Below, piece by piece: positions 22,813-33,050 of a stretch of DNA of 64,000 nt. The notes beneath the pieces were generated by a model that was not told where the DNA came from, did no database searches, and worked only from the letters and a program-made list of their open reading frames with translations. The DNA comes from Anarhynchus alexandrinus (Eukaryota; Chordata; Aves; Charadriiformes; Charadriidae), in the NCBI GenBank assembly GCA_008711295.1, contig VUYV01000512.1, positions 299,336 through 363,335 on the forward strand. The letters are read 5' to 3'. The translations under genes and the position numbers were made by a program. The stretch's first letter is position 1. Each line of letters starts with the position of its first letter.

Positions 22813-24594
22813 TCATTAAAACTTCCCGGATTGAATCCCCACCAGGCTGCTCCGCAGGCACTGCTCCAGACCTCCTGCCTGCCTCCAGCCAGCTGCCCTC
22901 GCCTTTTCTCATCCCCTGGACCAGCGAAGCTCAGACCTGGACCAGCAAAGCCCAGTCCAAACTCAGCCCCAGCCCAGCAAAGCCCAGCCCAGCTTCCCTT
23001 CGGGACATTTGTCCCGTCTCCCCTCCCACTCCATTCCTCACCAGTATTTTATCTTCTTACAGTTTGGCCCAACGTCCTCATAGTCATTAAGCAAAAATGG
23101 TGATTCTCTGATCTTTCAGGCTGAGCTGTCTCAGAAGGGGCAGGGGACAGCCCAGACCTGGCATCCCTGCTCTGCCGTGACCACACGACGCTGGACCAGG
23201 CCAAGTCGGAGCAGAGCTCCTCTTGCATCAAGTGTTTGGGCACAGCAAGGGCTGCCGGGGACCCACAGAGCACCGTGCCCTTGGACAGACAAATCCTTGA
23301 CCACGCACAGCAATCCCAGACCCAGCACAGATCTCACACCCACTCTGGGAATGCAGGTGATAACTCCAGATGCAAGACAGGCTGAGATCTGTGTCATCAA
23401 TCCCTACCTTTGGCAGTACCATTAGCACGGGGGGTGCAGCTCCTTAGAGTCGTGTAAAATAAGCAAAAAAAATTGCATATACCTGCTCTTGTGTTGTGTT
23501 GGCTCTGCTGGACTATGACACTTCCCTGCTGGCACGCTCAGGACTGGGGTGTGAGTAGATGGGGACATTATAGATGCGCACTGCAGCCTGGGCAGATGGC
23601 AGAGTCTCAGCAAGGACATCTCCGGTCCCGGCAGTGTTCCAGTGGCAGCTCTTACCGTTACCCAATGGCTGACCAAACATCCCAGGAGATATGCAACATT
23701 GACGTAAATCCATGCAGCTCCTTTTGCTCCAACAACACAAGCGCTTGCCGACATCAGAGGGCCCCATGAGTTCCAGCTACAACGTCGTGGAAAGTCACGG
23801 CCTGCAGCAAAAAATATCTGGTCTCATTTTTTACCATGTGCTCTCCAGCCTCCAGGATATTGCGAGGCTCAAGTCCTGGGGAAGGAAGGAAGGGAGACGA
23901 ATGACTCTGTTCCCTTTGCTCTCCATCCCTTCCCCCCGTCCCCGGGATGCATTCCTCCAGATGTCAAGGTAGACAGAGCTGTCTTCAAACAAGCCCAAGA
24001 CCTGGGGCATAGTTTCTTCATGTGCTCAGCTAGTCCAATTAGTCAGATTTACTGCAGTTGTTTAAGGCAGCTCAGCCTCTCCTGCAGAGCGAGGCTGCCT
24101 TCAAATACATGAGGCATAAAACTGCCCTTCACCACACAATTTCAGCGAGACAACGTGCACTAGCCTTACATTGCTTTTTATAACGGGCCTGTTCCTCAGA
24201 AATCTCTGGGACTTGCCTTGAGGCTGCTTCCCCACCAGCAAGGCCTTATAAACCTATGACCACTGATCTACCCATGCTCATCCACTCTCAGCCATCTACG
24301 CTTGCTCACACGCACCTATGTGTAGACCACATAAACATACATTGGCAACCACCCTAGTCATACCTCTCCTGTATCCTGAGATATTGCTTCACATTGATGA
24401 AAAAAAATCACAATGTGCAATAAATCCTTCTGAGACCTTTTCCACTGGGCGTTAGCCTGCCCAAAGCAGCTTAGGTGAAGACTGAACAGAACACTGAAAG
24501 TTGTCTGGAAATAAGTTTTCCATGAAAAACTGATGGCTGATGGTATAGGTGTTCTACTTCACCTGACTCGGATCTCCCTTTACTTCAGAAGACA

Positions 24595-24629
24595 GTAGGG
24601 ATGACTTGGAGTAGGGATGACTTGGACAG
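24595..24629 (+). repeat. 17-bp tandem duplication
   Basis: GTAGGGATGACTTGGA occurs twice in tandem. Confidence 0.9.
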
Positions 24630-27600
24630 AAGAATAGAAGGTTAACAGAGAAGACTTTAAAGCTTCACCACAAGTACTGCCTCTTTCCAAGTCCATTGCT
24701 GAAGCAGTGTCCCCACATGATGGAATGTGGGCCAACACCATTTCAGGCAAAACTGTGCCAGTCAAACATAGTATTCATGTCCTTGTATTTACTGAAGTTC
24801 GAGATGGGTTTCATAGCTAGCTTTCTGTGCTCCAAGTTGTCATAGTCACTAAAAAAACACGTGTCTTAGGGCTTCATTAGGTGATGTTTTTTTCTGAAGA
24901 TCTCCATGGCAAGATAGAGGAAAGATCTGAAAATCTAACCAGAGTTTGAACTGTGAGGTGTAAAGGAATTTAAGTAGGTGACAGTGAAAGAAAGATGTTT
25001 TTATTCAAAGTCTGCAATAGCTCCAGTTCAGTGGCACCCAGGCACTGAGACAAAGTGTCCTTGGAAGATTTCTGTTTTACTGGAAATGGTGGAGGAACCA
25101 GCAGTCAGCATTTCCACTTCACATATTTCTTGTGATCACCCGGCCACAGAACAAGATATATGTGAATAAAAAGGAGGAGAAAAACTAAACCACAGGGAGC
25201 ACCATTTATCATTCTGTCTGCACTTCAAATACAAGGACTGGGATCCCAGTTCTGTTCATATGTTCTTTAACAGTGGTACTGTTAATAATAAAAAATATTT
25301 TTATTATGAAGTCTGTGATTCATAGCTGTCCCTTGATGTTCTAGCTCAGGTCTGCACAAACAGAGGGAGAGACAGTTCCCTCCTGAAGGAAATAATAGGA
25401 TACACATAGAAGCAATTATTTCCCAAGTTTTACAAGCAAGAAATACAGGGACAGATAAGGAACATGAGTCATTAAAATCACATGAGGAGTCATTGGCAAA
25501 GTTGAGAATACAACCCAAGTTTCTTGAGTTTGGCTATGACAACAGGTACTACAGCAAGTTGCTCCACCAATGTTTTAAAAATGTAATCTTTTGTTTTCAA
25601 ACAAAAAAAGCCCAAAACCAGAAGTCCAAGTCCCTTAGCCACAAGACCTTCTGGGATATTGCAGCAAAAGTTTGGTGCAAAAGAGTTTCTACCATCACTG
25701 GAAGACAAAAAATACCCTAAATGTAGGACTTCTATACCATGAGCTTAGAATAGTTTGTAAAAAAATGGAGTGAGGTAAGGCTATTTGCAGGGGGAAAAAG
25801 CCATAAAGTTATTCCTAAAACACTAAAACCAGTGCTAAAAGGTTTTGCTAAACTCAGAGCTTTCTATTACCATCCTCTCAGCAGCCACCAGACCTTCAGC
25901 TAAAGCCTGACTTTCCTCTGCTTTATACCTGTGTCATCAGCAAAGGGGAATTTCCAAAAAAATACCAAGTAGAAACAACATCATGGTGCTCACCTGAACA
26001 GGTGAAGATCCGTTGCCTCGTAACAGTGGATATTTTCCCCTGTGACTACCTCTCCTGTAGGCACCCAACAGCTTAATGGATCAACAGCAGGTAGTGCTCC
26101 ACTGGACAGGCCAGGCAGCCTTCCTGCAACCCTGCGCAAGCCACAAGCTTGCTTGGAGACAGCATTAAAGTTTTGCTGGAGTAAACATGGAGATGAGGAA
26201 CCCAACAGGAGTGAGGCGTATGCTAGGTCGGTCCGTGCAATGTCAACATGCTGGAGCGTACCTCCCAGACCATTGGTGATGGAGCCCATTGAGACGATAC
26301 ATGGAAATATGCAAAGATGTTCCTGTCCAAAGAAGATCAGAAGTGATGTAATATCCATAGAGGCCCTTCTTTAAATCATCCTGCTCAGGTGTTAGTACGG
26401 AATTGCTGTTTCCAGGTAATGACTGCCTTGGTGTGCCCAGCTAACATGATCTGAGATATGAAGAACCAGAAACAGCAGAGGAGAACAGTCTATTAGAGCC
26501 AGAGGGAACATAAGAATCCAGGAGAGAGGAGATTTGACTAAGAAGACTGAGGAACAGGAAAGTTTAGAGAGAAAGTTAACGCTACCAGTCGTAAGTTAGC
26601 AGCAAACACAGCCCTTGGAAACACACAGGACTGGAGTAATTTAAGATGGAAGGGACCCAGATGTCTCCTTCATGCTTTGGGAAAGGATTTCTTCAGCTCT
26701 TTACACACTTTTTAATAATGATTTAATTTAGGACTGATGGCTAGAGCTATCAAATAACTAATTTGATATTTTACCTCCTCTTTAGATACTAAGACCAAAA
26801 TTTAGGTCTTCAAAACAACAAATTCAGCTGCTTCTAAGACTTGAAGCCCCCTAAAGGACCACGGTCCCAAGGGAACCCAGCTTCTCAGTTTCTGTTTCTG
26901 GCCATGCCCAGAAGTGCCCGAATGTGCAAGTCATTGACTAGCACCCAGATAAGCCACCCTCACCACTGAACGGGAGTTGATCGGCAAATCAAGCACTCTG
27001 ATGCCATAGCTTAGCACTACACCATGGTCTTGTACATTTCCTGCATTCCCCAACACACTGAATCAGGTGTCTAAACCCACTCTGTCAGTGGCAATCCCAG
27101 GTCATCCATCTCTTGCCCTTCGCTATGTGGTTTGAGTCATCCTCTTCACATCATACTGAACGTGGGGGAATTCCACCAAGGGCAGCTGAACTGCACCAGG
27201 AAGGGTTTGAGTTCCTGGTATCTCACACTCATCAGTGGCTCGGGATGTTGAAAGACATGCTGAGAACAAATCCAGGAGACTCCATGGTCCCGTCACCTTC
27301 CCCAGGCACTTGGTTTCTTCCTGCTGGTAGATTCTGATGGAGAATGGAAGAAAAGCTAAAAGAAGGAAAAGTGACAAAAGTTAGAGTGCCAAGGGGAAGG
27401 AGAGGTTTTCGATGTGATTACAATGCTCCTTTGCTGGAGTGTCGTTAGAACAAACCAAAGGATCCCTCCGGATGCCTTGGCACCTACAGTGGTTGAGTTT
27501 GCAATACCACAATGTTACCACAATACAGAAGGACCTTTATGCTGACATTGTAAAGGCAACAGGACTTTTCTTGAGCAGCCAAACCTCTAGCTTCCTCAAT

Positions 27601-30600
27601 TTTTTTTCATTTCTGGACTTACTGAAACCGGTCTATAAGAGTCAATATTGCCAAACTAGACAGACCAATGTGATTGAAAAGACCCTCAGTAAATAAAACT
27701 GTCAGTCTGCAGCACAAGGAGGTATCTATGAGTGAAATTTTGAAATTGCACTCTTTTGGATAACTGTCATTTGCTCCTAGAAATTACATTTAAAATTAAT
27801 GTTTGCTGTAGAACTTATAAATATTTGTTCAGGCTAGCATGAAATATCCCCGGGATAATTTTAGCATGTATGCATCAGATTTTCATTTCACAGCAGAGAA
27901 GACTGAAAGTGCGTCTGTTCATTTCACAGACAATATAGTCTTCATCCCTGTGAGACAGGTCACACTCCTTGGTGAGACATGCCTGCCATTTTAAGGCTTT
28001 GGAGACGTAGGCTACCAAAGACACAACTGAAACATGCCATTGTTTTTCCACTCATTTTTCTACTCATTTCAGTGGGAGAGTGTTGGAGCCAAGAGTCACT
28101 ATGAGTGACACAGTTAGAGACAACAGGTACCTTCTACTCATTGGATCTCACAGGATCTCCAAGCCAAAGCAACTGCTGGCACACTCAGATCACAGTCTCT
28201 TCTCAAAAGGTAGGACAAGATGAATTCCTCATGATGCTGGGACAAAAAGTCCATGATGTTCAGAGTAGACAAAGAGAGGAATGGGTGGGAGAAGTTAAAA
28301 GGTGTGGGAGGGCAGGCAACTCATGAAACTTCATCACAAGTTGAAGTCCAAGTCTATAGGGAGCTTTCCCTTGACTTCAGTCTGCTTGGGATCAAATCTT
28401 TACCAACACACTGTTCATCTTTCAAAACCTGTCTGTGGCCACATCAATATGATGTTGGGCAGTTACTGGGGTGGGGGTGGGTGCTTTAGCGTCTCAGCTG
28501 GTTTTGTAATGCAGCACTTCCTGAGGCAGCACTGAGATCTCTACCCAGTGCACAACAGCAAGTGAAGTTTCTGCGGTTTGGGTCTTGGGTCACTTTCCCC
28601 CACTTGGTTGTCTGCAGAAGCAGCGCTTTGTAGCTTGTTATTGGCTTGATTTATAAATCCTAGCATCAAGCGATGGATGAAGAGCACTTTGTAATGCTCC
28701 CCAGTGTCTGATGGACAGGAACATCCCAGCCACCAAGACCTTGATGATGGGGAAATCCTTTTTCCCTGTTGCCTGGTTGAGTGTCCACATATGGTCCAAC
28801 CAACCATTCAATTCAGATTTCAAAAGCTTTCCCCAGTTGGATTTCTGCAGTGTTGCACATTTTTTATTGTTTTCTGTGGGATTTCAGTCACCTGTAGTAT
28901 CACCTCAGATATTTCACTTCATTCTCTCCTTTTGCTGCCTCTTTAACAGTTTGACATTTTAATGATGAAAATGCTTTTGCTCAGTATGTTTAATTCTTAA
29001 TTCTGTTTAAGTAGCTCCAAGACATCCACCAATAGAGGTACAACCCTGTGCAGCATTTTAAGGTCTGCTTTTGCTAGATAGACTTAGAGGCTCTTCAGTA
29101 GCAATTCACATACTCCATGGCTTACTTTAACCCGTAAATTAGAAGTGCCTGTGACAATTCCCTGGCACTGGAACCAGAGAGACAGGGACGCAGGACTGCT
29201 TTCATCCATCCTGCTAAACTCGCTTAGCCTCCAGAAGAGGTGGGTCACATCTTAAGGATCTATTTGGAATAGTTCCTGTCCCACACTAAAGCCAAATTGT
29301 GACTAAAATTTCTTCAGGGCTGTGCAAGTTGGCCAGGTCAAGCCCATGCCAGGGTCCATGCTTCATAGCTAAGAACATGGGCAATAGAGTTCGAGATCTG
29401 GGGAAGATTCCCAGGTAGTGTTTAATTTTGTGCCAAATGCTCCTTTGAAAATCATCGCTTTCTTAAACCCGTTGCGTTCAATAAAACATAGCTGGGTGCC
29501 AGGTGAGAGACTAAACCCAATATACCCTTTGGGATTTGAAATGCCACAAGAGGAACAAACCACATTTAATATCTATGATGGGTAATAGACAGCTGAAAAA
29601 CCCATTGGACTAAGCCTGGAGAAGCTTCACCTCATAGTCCTTGCAGCAGATGCAGAGATTGATGAAGAGGTAAGGTGCAGAGTGAACAGCTGGTGGATGT
29701 CCTCACTTGGAGGCATGACGGGCAGGAAACCAATTACCACTGATAAGAAGAGCTCTACACGAACTCAGAGTCCAAATACACTAAAATCTATAAGAACTGG
29801 GAATCAAGAAGGACAGACGCATGAGGCAGGTCCATCCCAGTAATTAGATGGCAACAACGAATGCATTTGTATCCAGAGCCTGAGCATCAGGAGAAGGTCT
29901 GTAACTTTCAAAACCATGTGATGCATTGGGCTGCCCAACATAGGACCTTGGACCTCTGTTATAGCCATTGCTCTGCAATAAATCAATTTACTGGCTACTC
30001 CCGAAGCACCTAATCTCCAGGTGGGTATGAACTGGGCAGCTCCACTGCAGGCAATAGAGCTGGGATTGTTGATTACGTTTTATGAGCAAAAGCACCTTTT
30101 TGGCTTCTCCCGTTTCTTTGTCCCATTCTGTTGAGTCATCCCCTCGATCTCCTACTCTGACACAACAGCTCCTGTAAAAACAGCATCTCTATGCAATAAC
30201 AAGGATTTTCAAGGAAAATCTTTGTTTGGTCTCTTTGCAACACGCAACCTCTACAGAGAAGTGATAATGCTTGTGATTCTTTTTTGTATTTATTACGTGT
30301 GGGGGTTCCTGATAATATTTCCATCCTTTGGCATCCAGAGGTGCACTTCACAAGAAATTCATTAATGGAACATCTCCCCTCCTGCCTGCTCCAGCCTCGC
30401 CATGACGTGGCTTTCTCTTCTCAAGAGAAAACCAGGCTGCCACTGCCTCCCCCCCTCCATCCATCCCACCCACACGCTCTGAAAAACCTGGGCAGTGCAG
30501 ATTTCATTCAAAGCTTATAACCGGTTTTCCCCACGTGGCTCACAACAACACTTTCAGAGGGTTATTCTGCCTCTTTGGTGCTCCCATTAGTTCTGTCTCC

Positions 30601-30768
30601 TGCAAGGGTTAATGTTCACCTCCCTCTCCATCTAAAGAATAAGTTGTCTATCTCACCCCCACCGTGAGATTAAGCGCAATCACAGTCGCCCTTCATCCTT
30701 ACCTTGCAAAGCCTTGGCATGCCCAGCCAGAAGCAGGGTCTGTGCATCCTGGGTTTCTAAGTGAAATT

Positions 30769-30821
30769 AAAAAAAAAAAATAATAAAAAATTTTAAAAAT
30801 TTAGGGGGAAAAAAAAAAAAA
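30769..30821 (+). repeat. A-rich low-complexity stretch upstream of WNT3 promoter
   Basis: Runs of A interrupted by T and a GGGGG, about 100-150 bp upstream of the promoter motif block. No retrotransposon body precedes it. Confidence 0.9.
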
Positions 30822-30929
30822 GCCAAACACCAAAAATCTCAGTGCCCCAGTAAAGTCTCTTGCAAAGAGGGTTTGTCTGTGGAAGCGAGGGCTAGGAACA
30901 AAGTTGTGGGGTGGAGGGGGAGGAGAGCG

Positions 30930-30939
30930 TGATTGACAG
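30930..30939 (+). promoter_or_regulatory. PBX-MEIS/PREP composite binding site
   Basis: The sequence TGATTGACAG matches the canonical PBX (TGATT) plus MEIS/PREP (TGACAG) composite site exactly. It lies about 85 bp upstream of the TATA-like element and 300 bp upstream of the WNT3 start codon. Mouse work on facial development has placed PBX/PREP control on the Wnt9b-Wnt3 locus (recalled, not checked), so the site is plausible biologically. Binding is inferred. Confidence 0.6.
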
Positions 30940-31016
30940 CCCTGAGCTGAGACTCATCCCTTACCTTGGGCCATGCGGTCTGATTGGCTGCCTGCTGACA
31001 TCCCCAAGCCCTGCAC

Positions 31017-31026
31017 TTTTTAATAG
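31017..31026 (+). promoter_or_regulatory. TATA-like element of WNT3
   Basis: TTTTTAATAG is a non-canonical TATA element 30-35 bp downstream of the inverted CCAAT box ATTGG (30983-30987). It would set a transcription start near 31045-31060. No initiator was confirmed. Confidence 0.45.
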
Positions 31027-31120
31027 ACGCTTTTGGATGATCTACAGGGAAAAGGCTTGGAGAGGTGTGTTTCTGACAAGCCAGAAAGTCATCCGCACTA
31101 CAAGGGACTTTGTTTAACTC

Positions 31121-31152
31121 TTTTTTCCTTTTTTTTTTTTTTTTTTTTTTTN
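31121..31152 (+). repeat. Pyrimidine/poly-T tract in the predicted WNT3 5' UTR, ending at an N
   Basis: A near-continuous T run (six T, two C, then about 23 T) ends in a single unresolved base at 31152. It lies about 90 bp upstream of the WNT3 ATG and, if the promoter call is right, inside the leader. The N suggests sequencing slippage, so the true length is uncertain. Confidence 0.85.
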
Positions 31153-31188
31153 CTGGAAGGAGGGGGATTCTTCATTTTTCACACTTAA

Positions 31189-31200
31189 ATGTTTTTCTGA
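31189..31200 (+). other. Minimal upstream ORF (M-F-F-stop) in WNT3 leader
   Basis: ATG TTT TTC TGA lies 40 bp upstream of the WNT3 start codon and terminates before it. The start context is weak (T at -3). It could modestly dampen translation. It depends on the leader covering this position, which the promoter motifs predict. Confidence 0.5.
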
Positions 31201-31240
31201 AAACTTCGCTGAGATTTTCCCCTTGCACCAGCCTGGACTA

Positions 31241-31320
31241 ATGGATTACCACCTGCTTGGACTAATTTTATCTTTTCTCTTCAATGGCACAAAGGTCTTA
31301 GCCGGTTACCCAATTTGGTG
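31241..31320 (+). CDS. WNT3: WNT3 coding exon 1 (partial gene, 5' end)
   Basis: This is the first coding exon of WNT3, a secreted, lipid-modified Wnt ligand that signals through Frizzled/LRP5/6 to beta-catenin in gastrulation, limb and face development (family knowledge). The exon encodes 26 codons plus two bases. Residues 5-21 (LLGLILSFLFNGTKVLA) form a hydrophobic signal peptide with likely cleavage after VLA, and the mature protein starts with GYPIWW, the N-terminal signature of WNT3 and WNT3A. The MxxHLLGLxL start and the VLA-G junction fit WNT3 better than WNT3A. The ATG at 31241 is preceded by ACTA (A at -4, C at -3), so the Kozak context is modest. The exon ends ...TGGTG followed at 31321 by GTAAGA, a consensus donor splitting the second Trp codon after two bases, as I recall for vertebrate WNT3. 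Only this exon lies in the window. A WNT3A paralogue is possible but less likely. Confidence 0.93.
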
Positions 31321-31349
31321 GTAAGATTTTCCCCCCCCTCCCTTCCCTC

Positions 31350-31385
31350 TTTCGATGATTGATTAATGAATTAATTAATTATTAG
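31350..31385 (+). promoter_or_regulatory. Cluster of TAAT/TAATTA homeodomain-type motifs at start of intron 1
   Basis: Only 30 bp after the splice donor there is a run of overlapping ATTA/TAATTA cores, including two tandem TTAATTAA-like units. Such cores bind LIM, MSX and DLX homeodomain proteins. The run could equally be simple AT-rich sequence. Confidence 0.3.
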
Positions 31386-32599
31386 CTATGGGATTTGTGT
31401 GTATGCGTGTTTCTTCCTTTTCACCCTTCGCCCTGCTGAGCTGGCCACGACTGCATGTTTGATTCTAAGCATAATTTCTTCAGATTTGACCGGTAATTAA
31501 TGAAAAGTTTGGGGGTTATTTTTAAAGGCCAATGTGTAGGTTTTCCTTTGCGCAAATGGAGTCTTCCCCACCACTCTTAATTTCTCCATTTTCGTCACTG
31601 TAGCAATAGGCATTTGTTTTAGATGTTAAAGGATGCGTTTTTATTTTCTTGTGCAATAGGAATTTTGTCTGTTGCACGACTGTGTAGCAGGTATTTTCTT
31701 CCTTTCCATTACACTGTAATCGATCCTTTAAAAAAAAAAATTAATTTTATTTTCTTTTTGGCTGCTGCAGTTTTTGGACTTCTTTCTCTTCTTTTGTTGT
31801 ATTCTGTCATGTGAATTTAGTCCGGCAAACAAGCTGGGAACGCAAATGGCACCTGAGAAAATATTCCTTAGTAAAATTCCTAAAGATGGATTTTGTTCTT
31901 TTTAATTATGGAAATGTCACTTATTTCCTTGCACCAGCAATAAAAATAATTTTAGAAAGATTTGGTTATATCTTATAATGTGGCTGTTAAGAAACCTGAG
32001 TTACTTATTTTAAAAATAAACATAACAGTATATAAATAACCATATTAACAAAATGCAATTGGAAGCACTTTAGAACAAAAAATACAGAATAAAACATTTC
32101 GGGTCATTTAAACACAGCAGACAGCGAGTTGCATAACAGAATATTTCAGTTAATTTCTCTCTTTATGGTGTAGGATTTCTCACTGGAATATATCTTGTTA
32201 AGTTTCTGTATGTGCCAGGTAGGGGCTGTAAGCCCAATGATCTGTAGGGCAAAGAGGGAGATGTTGGAATTTGGTGCTACTGAGTGAGATTCTTGGGTTA
32301 TTTTCGCCTTTCCAGAAAAGTCCTTTTTTTTATTACTGAATTTAGATCCTTTCAGTACCAACATGGAGATGGCAAGAAGTAGGTGGGAGTGAACTTGGAA
32401 ATGGACTGCCATGTCTGGGAATATTTAGAAATCAGAAGGGAAAAGCCGAATTTTTTTTAATAATCCACTTATTACCGTGGACTTTGAGAATGAAAATGTG
32501 CAGTTCCAGTAGAGAAAGACCGAGAATACAATGAGAAGTCCACGCTGAGGAAGCATTTAAAAGCTACGCAGGTTCATGAAATGGCTAAATCACAGCATG

Positions 32600-33050
32600 T
32601 TTTCCTGAAGAATTAAATTATTTCCTCGCCCTGAGCGTGGCTGCCTAACTTCGGGATCGAAGCCCAGGGCAGGGGAGCCTACTGAAACAGAGACAGCGTC
32701 GCTTTGATTCCTTACATCCCTTTTCTCCCTCATTTGGGGACCGGCGTGTCTGAACGGGGGTGCGCGGCGGGTTGGAGAACAGGTCAAAATTGCATGGCTG
32801 GATCTAAAGGCGAGAATCCGCATGGGGCAACGGTACCTTGCCGTGACACCAGCTCTCCCAGGGTCTCACCAGCTCCTGACCTGCCTCAGGCTTTGATATA
32901 AATCGGGATTTAACACCGGAATCGAGGAGGGTTTTGGCTCACAGAGTGAGGAATCAAAATCTTCTTGAAGAAAAGCTCTGGGTTTTTTTCCCCCGTGAAG
33001 CGAAACTGTCCCCGTGAGCAAAATGTCTCTCCCTGTTTTCTGGAGAAGAC
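32600..33050. promoter_or_regulatory. CpG-enriched islet 1.3 kb inside WNT3 intron 1
   Basis: Roughly 23 CpGs in 450 bp, including GCGCGGCGG near 32762, surrounded by AT-rich CpG-poor sequence. There is no recognisable ORF. It could be a shore or enhancer belonging to the WNT3 promoter domain. Confidence 0.4.

Larger units (their letters stand above)
22441..30768. other. Repeat-poor intergenic stretch upstream of WNT3
   Basis: Over 8 kb without a single clear CR1 or LTR, which is notable next to the CR1-dense flanks. No coding exon is seen. Such repeat-poor blocks beside developmental genes often hold enhancers. Confidence 0.5.
30890..31060 (+). promoter_or_regulatory. WNT3 proximal promoter
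   Basis: About 180-350 bp upstream of the WNT3 ATG there is an ordered set of promoter motifs. A TCF/LEF-like AACAAAG lies at 30897-30903, a PBX-MEIS composite site at 30930-30939, an inverted CCAAT box (ATTGG) at 30983-30987 and a TATA-like TTTTTAATAG at 31017-31026. Spacing predicts transcription start near 31045-31060, giving a 5' UTR of roughly 180-195 nt. A second CTTTGTT (31108-31114) lies in the predicted leader. Motifs are read directly; function and start site are inferred. Confidence 0.6.

Noticed and set aside
30169..30220. Possible SOX-OCT composite near ATGCAATAACAAGG
   Set aside because: The octamer half has mismatches; too weak to call beside the much better octamers at 47.5-47.7 kb.
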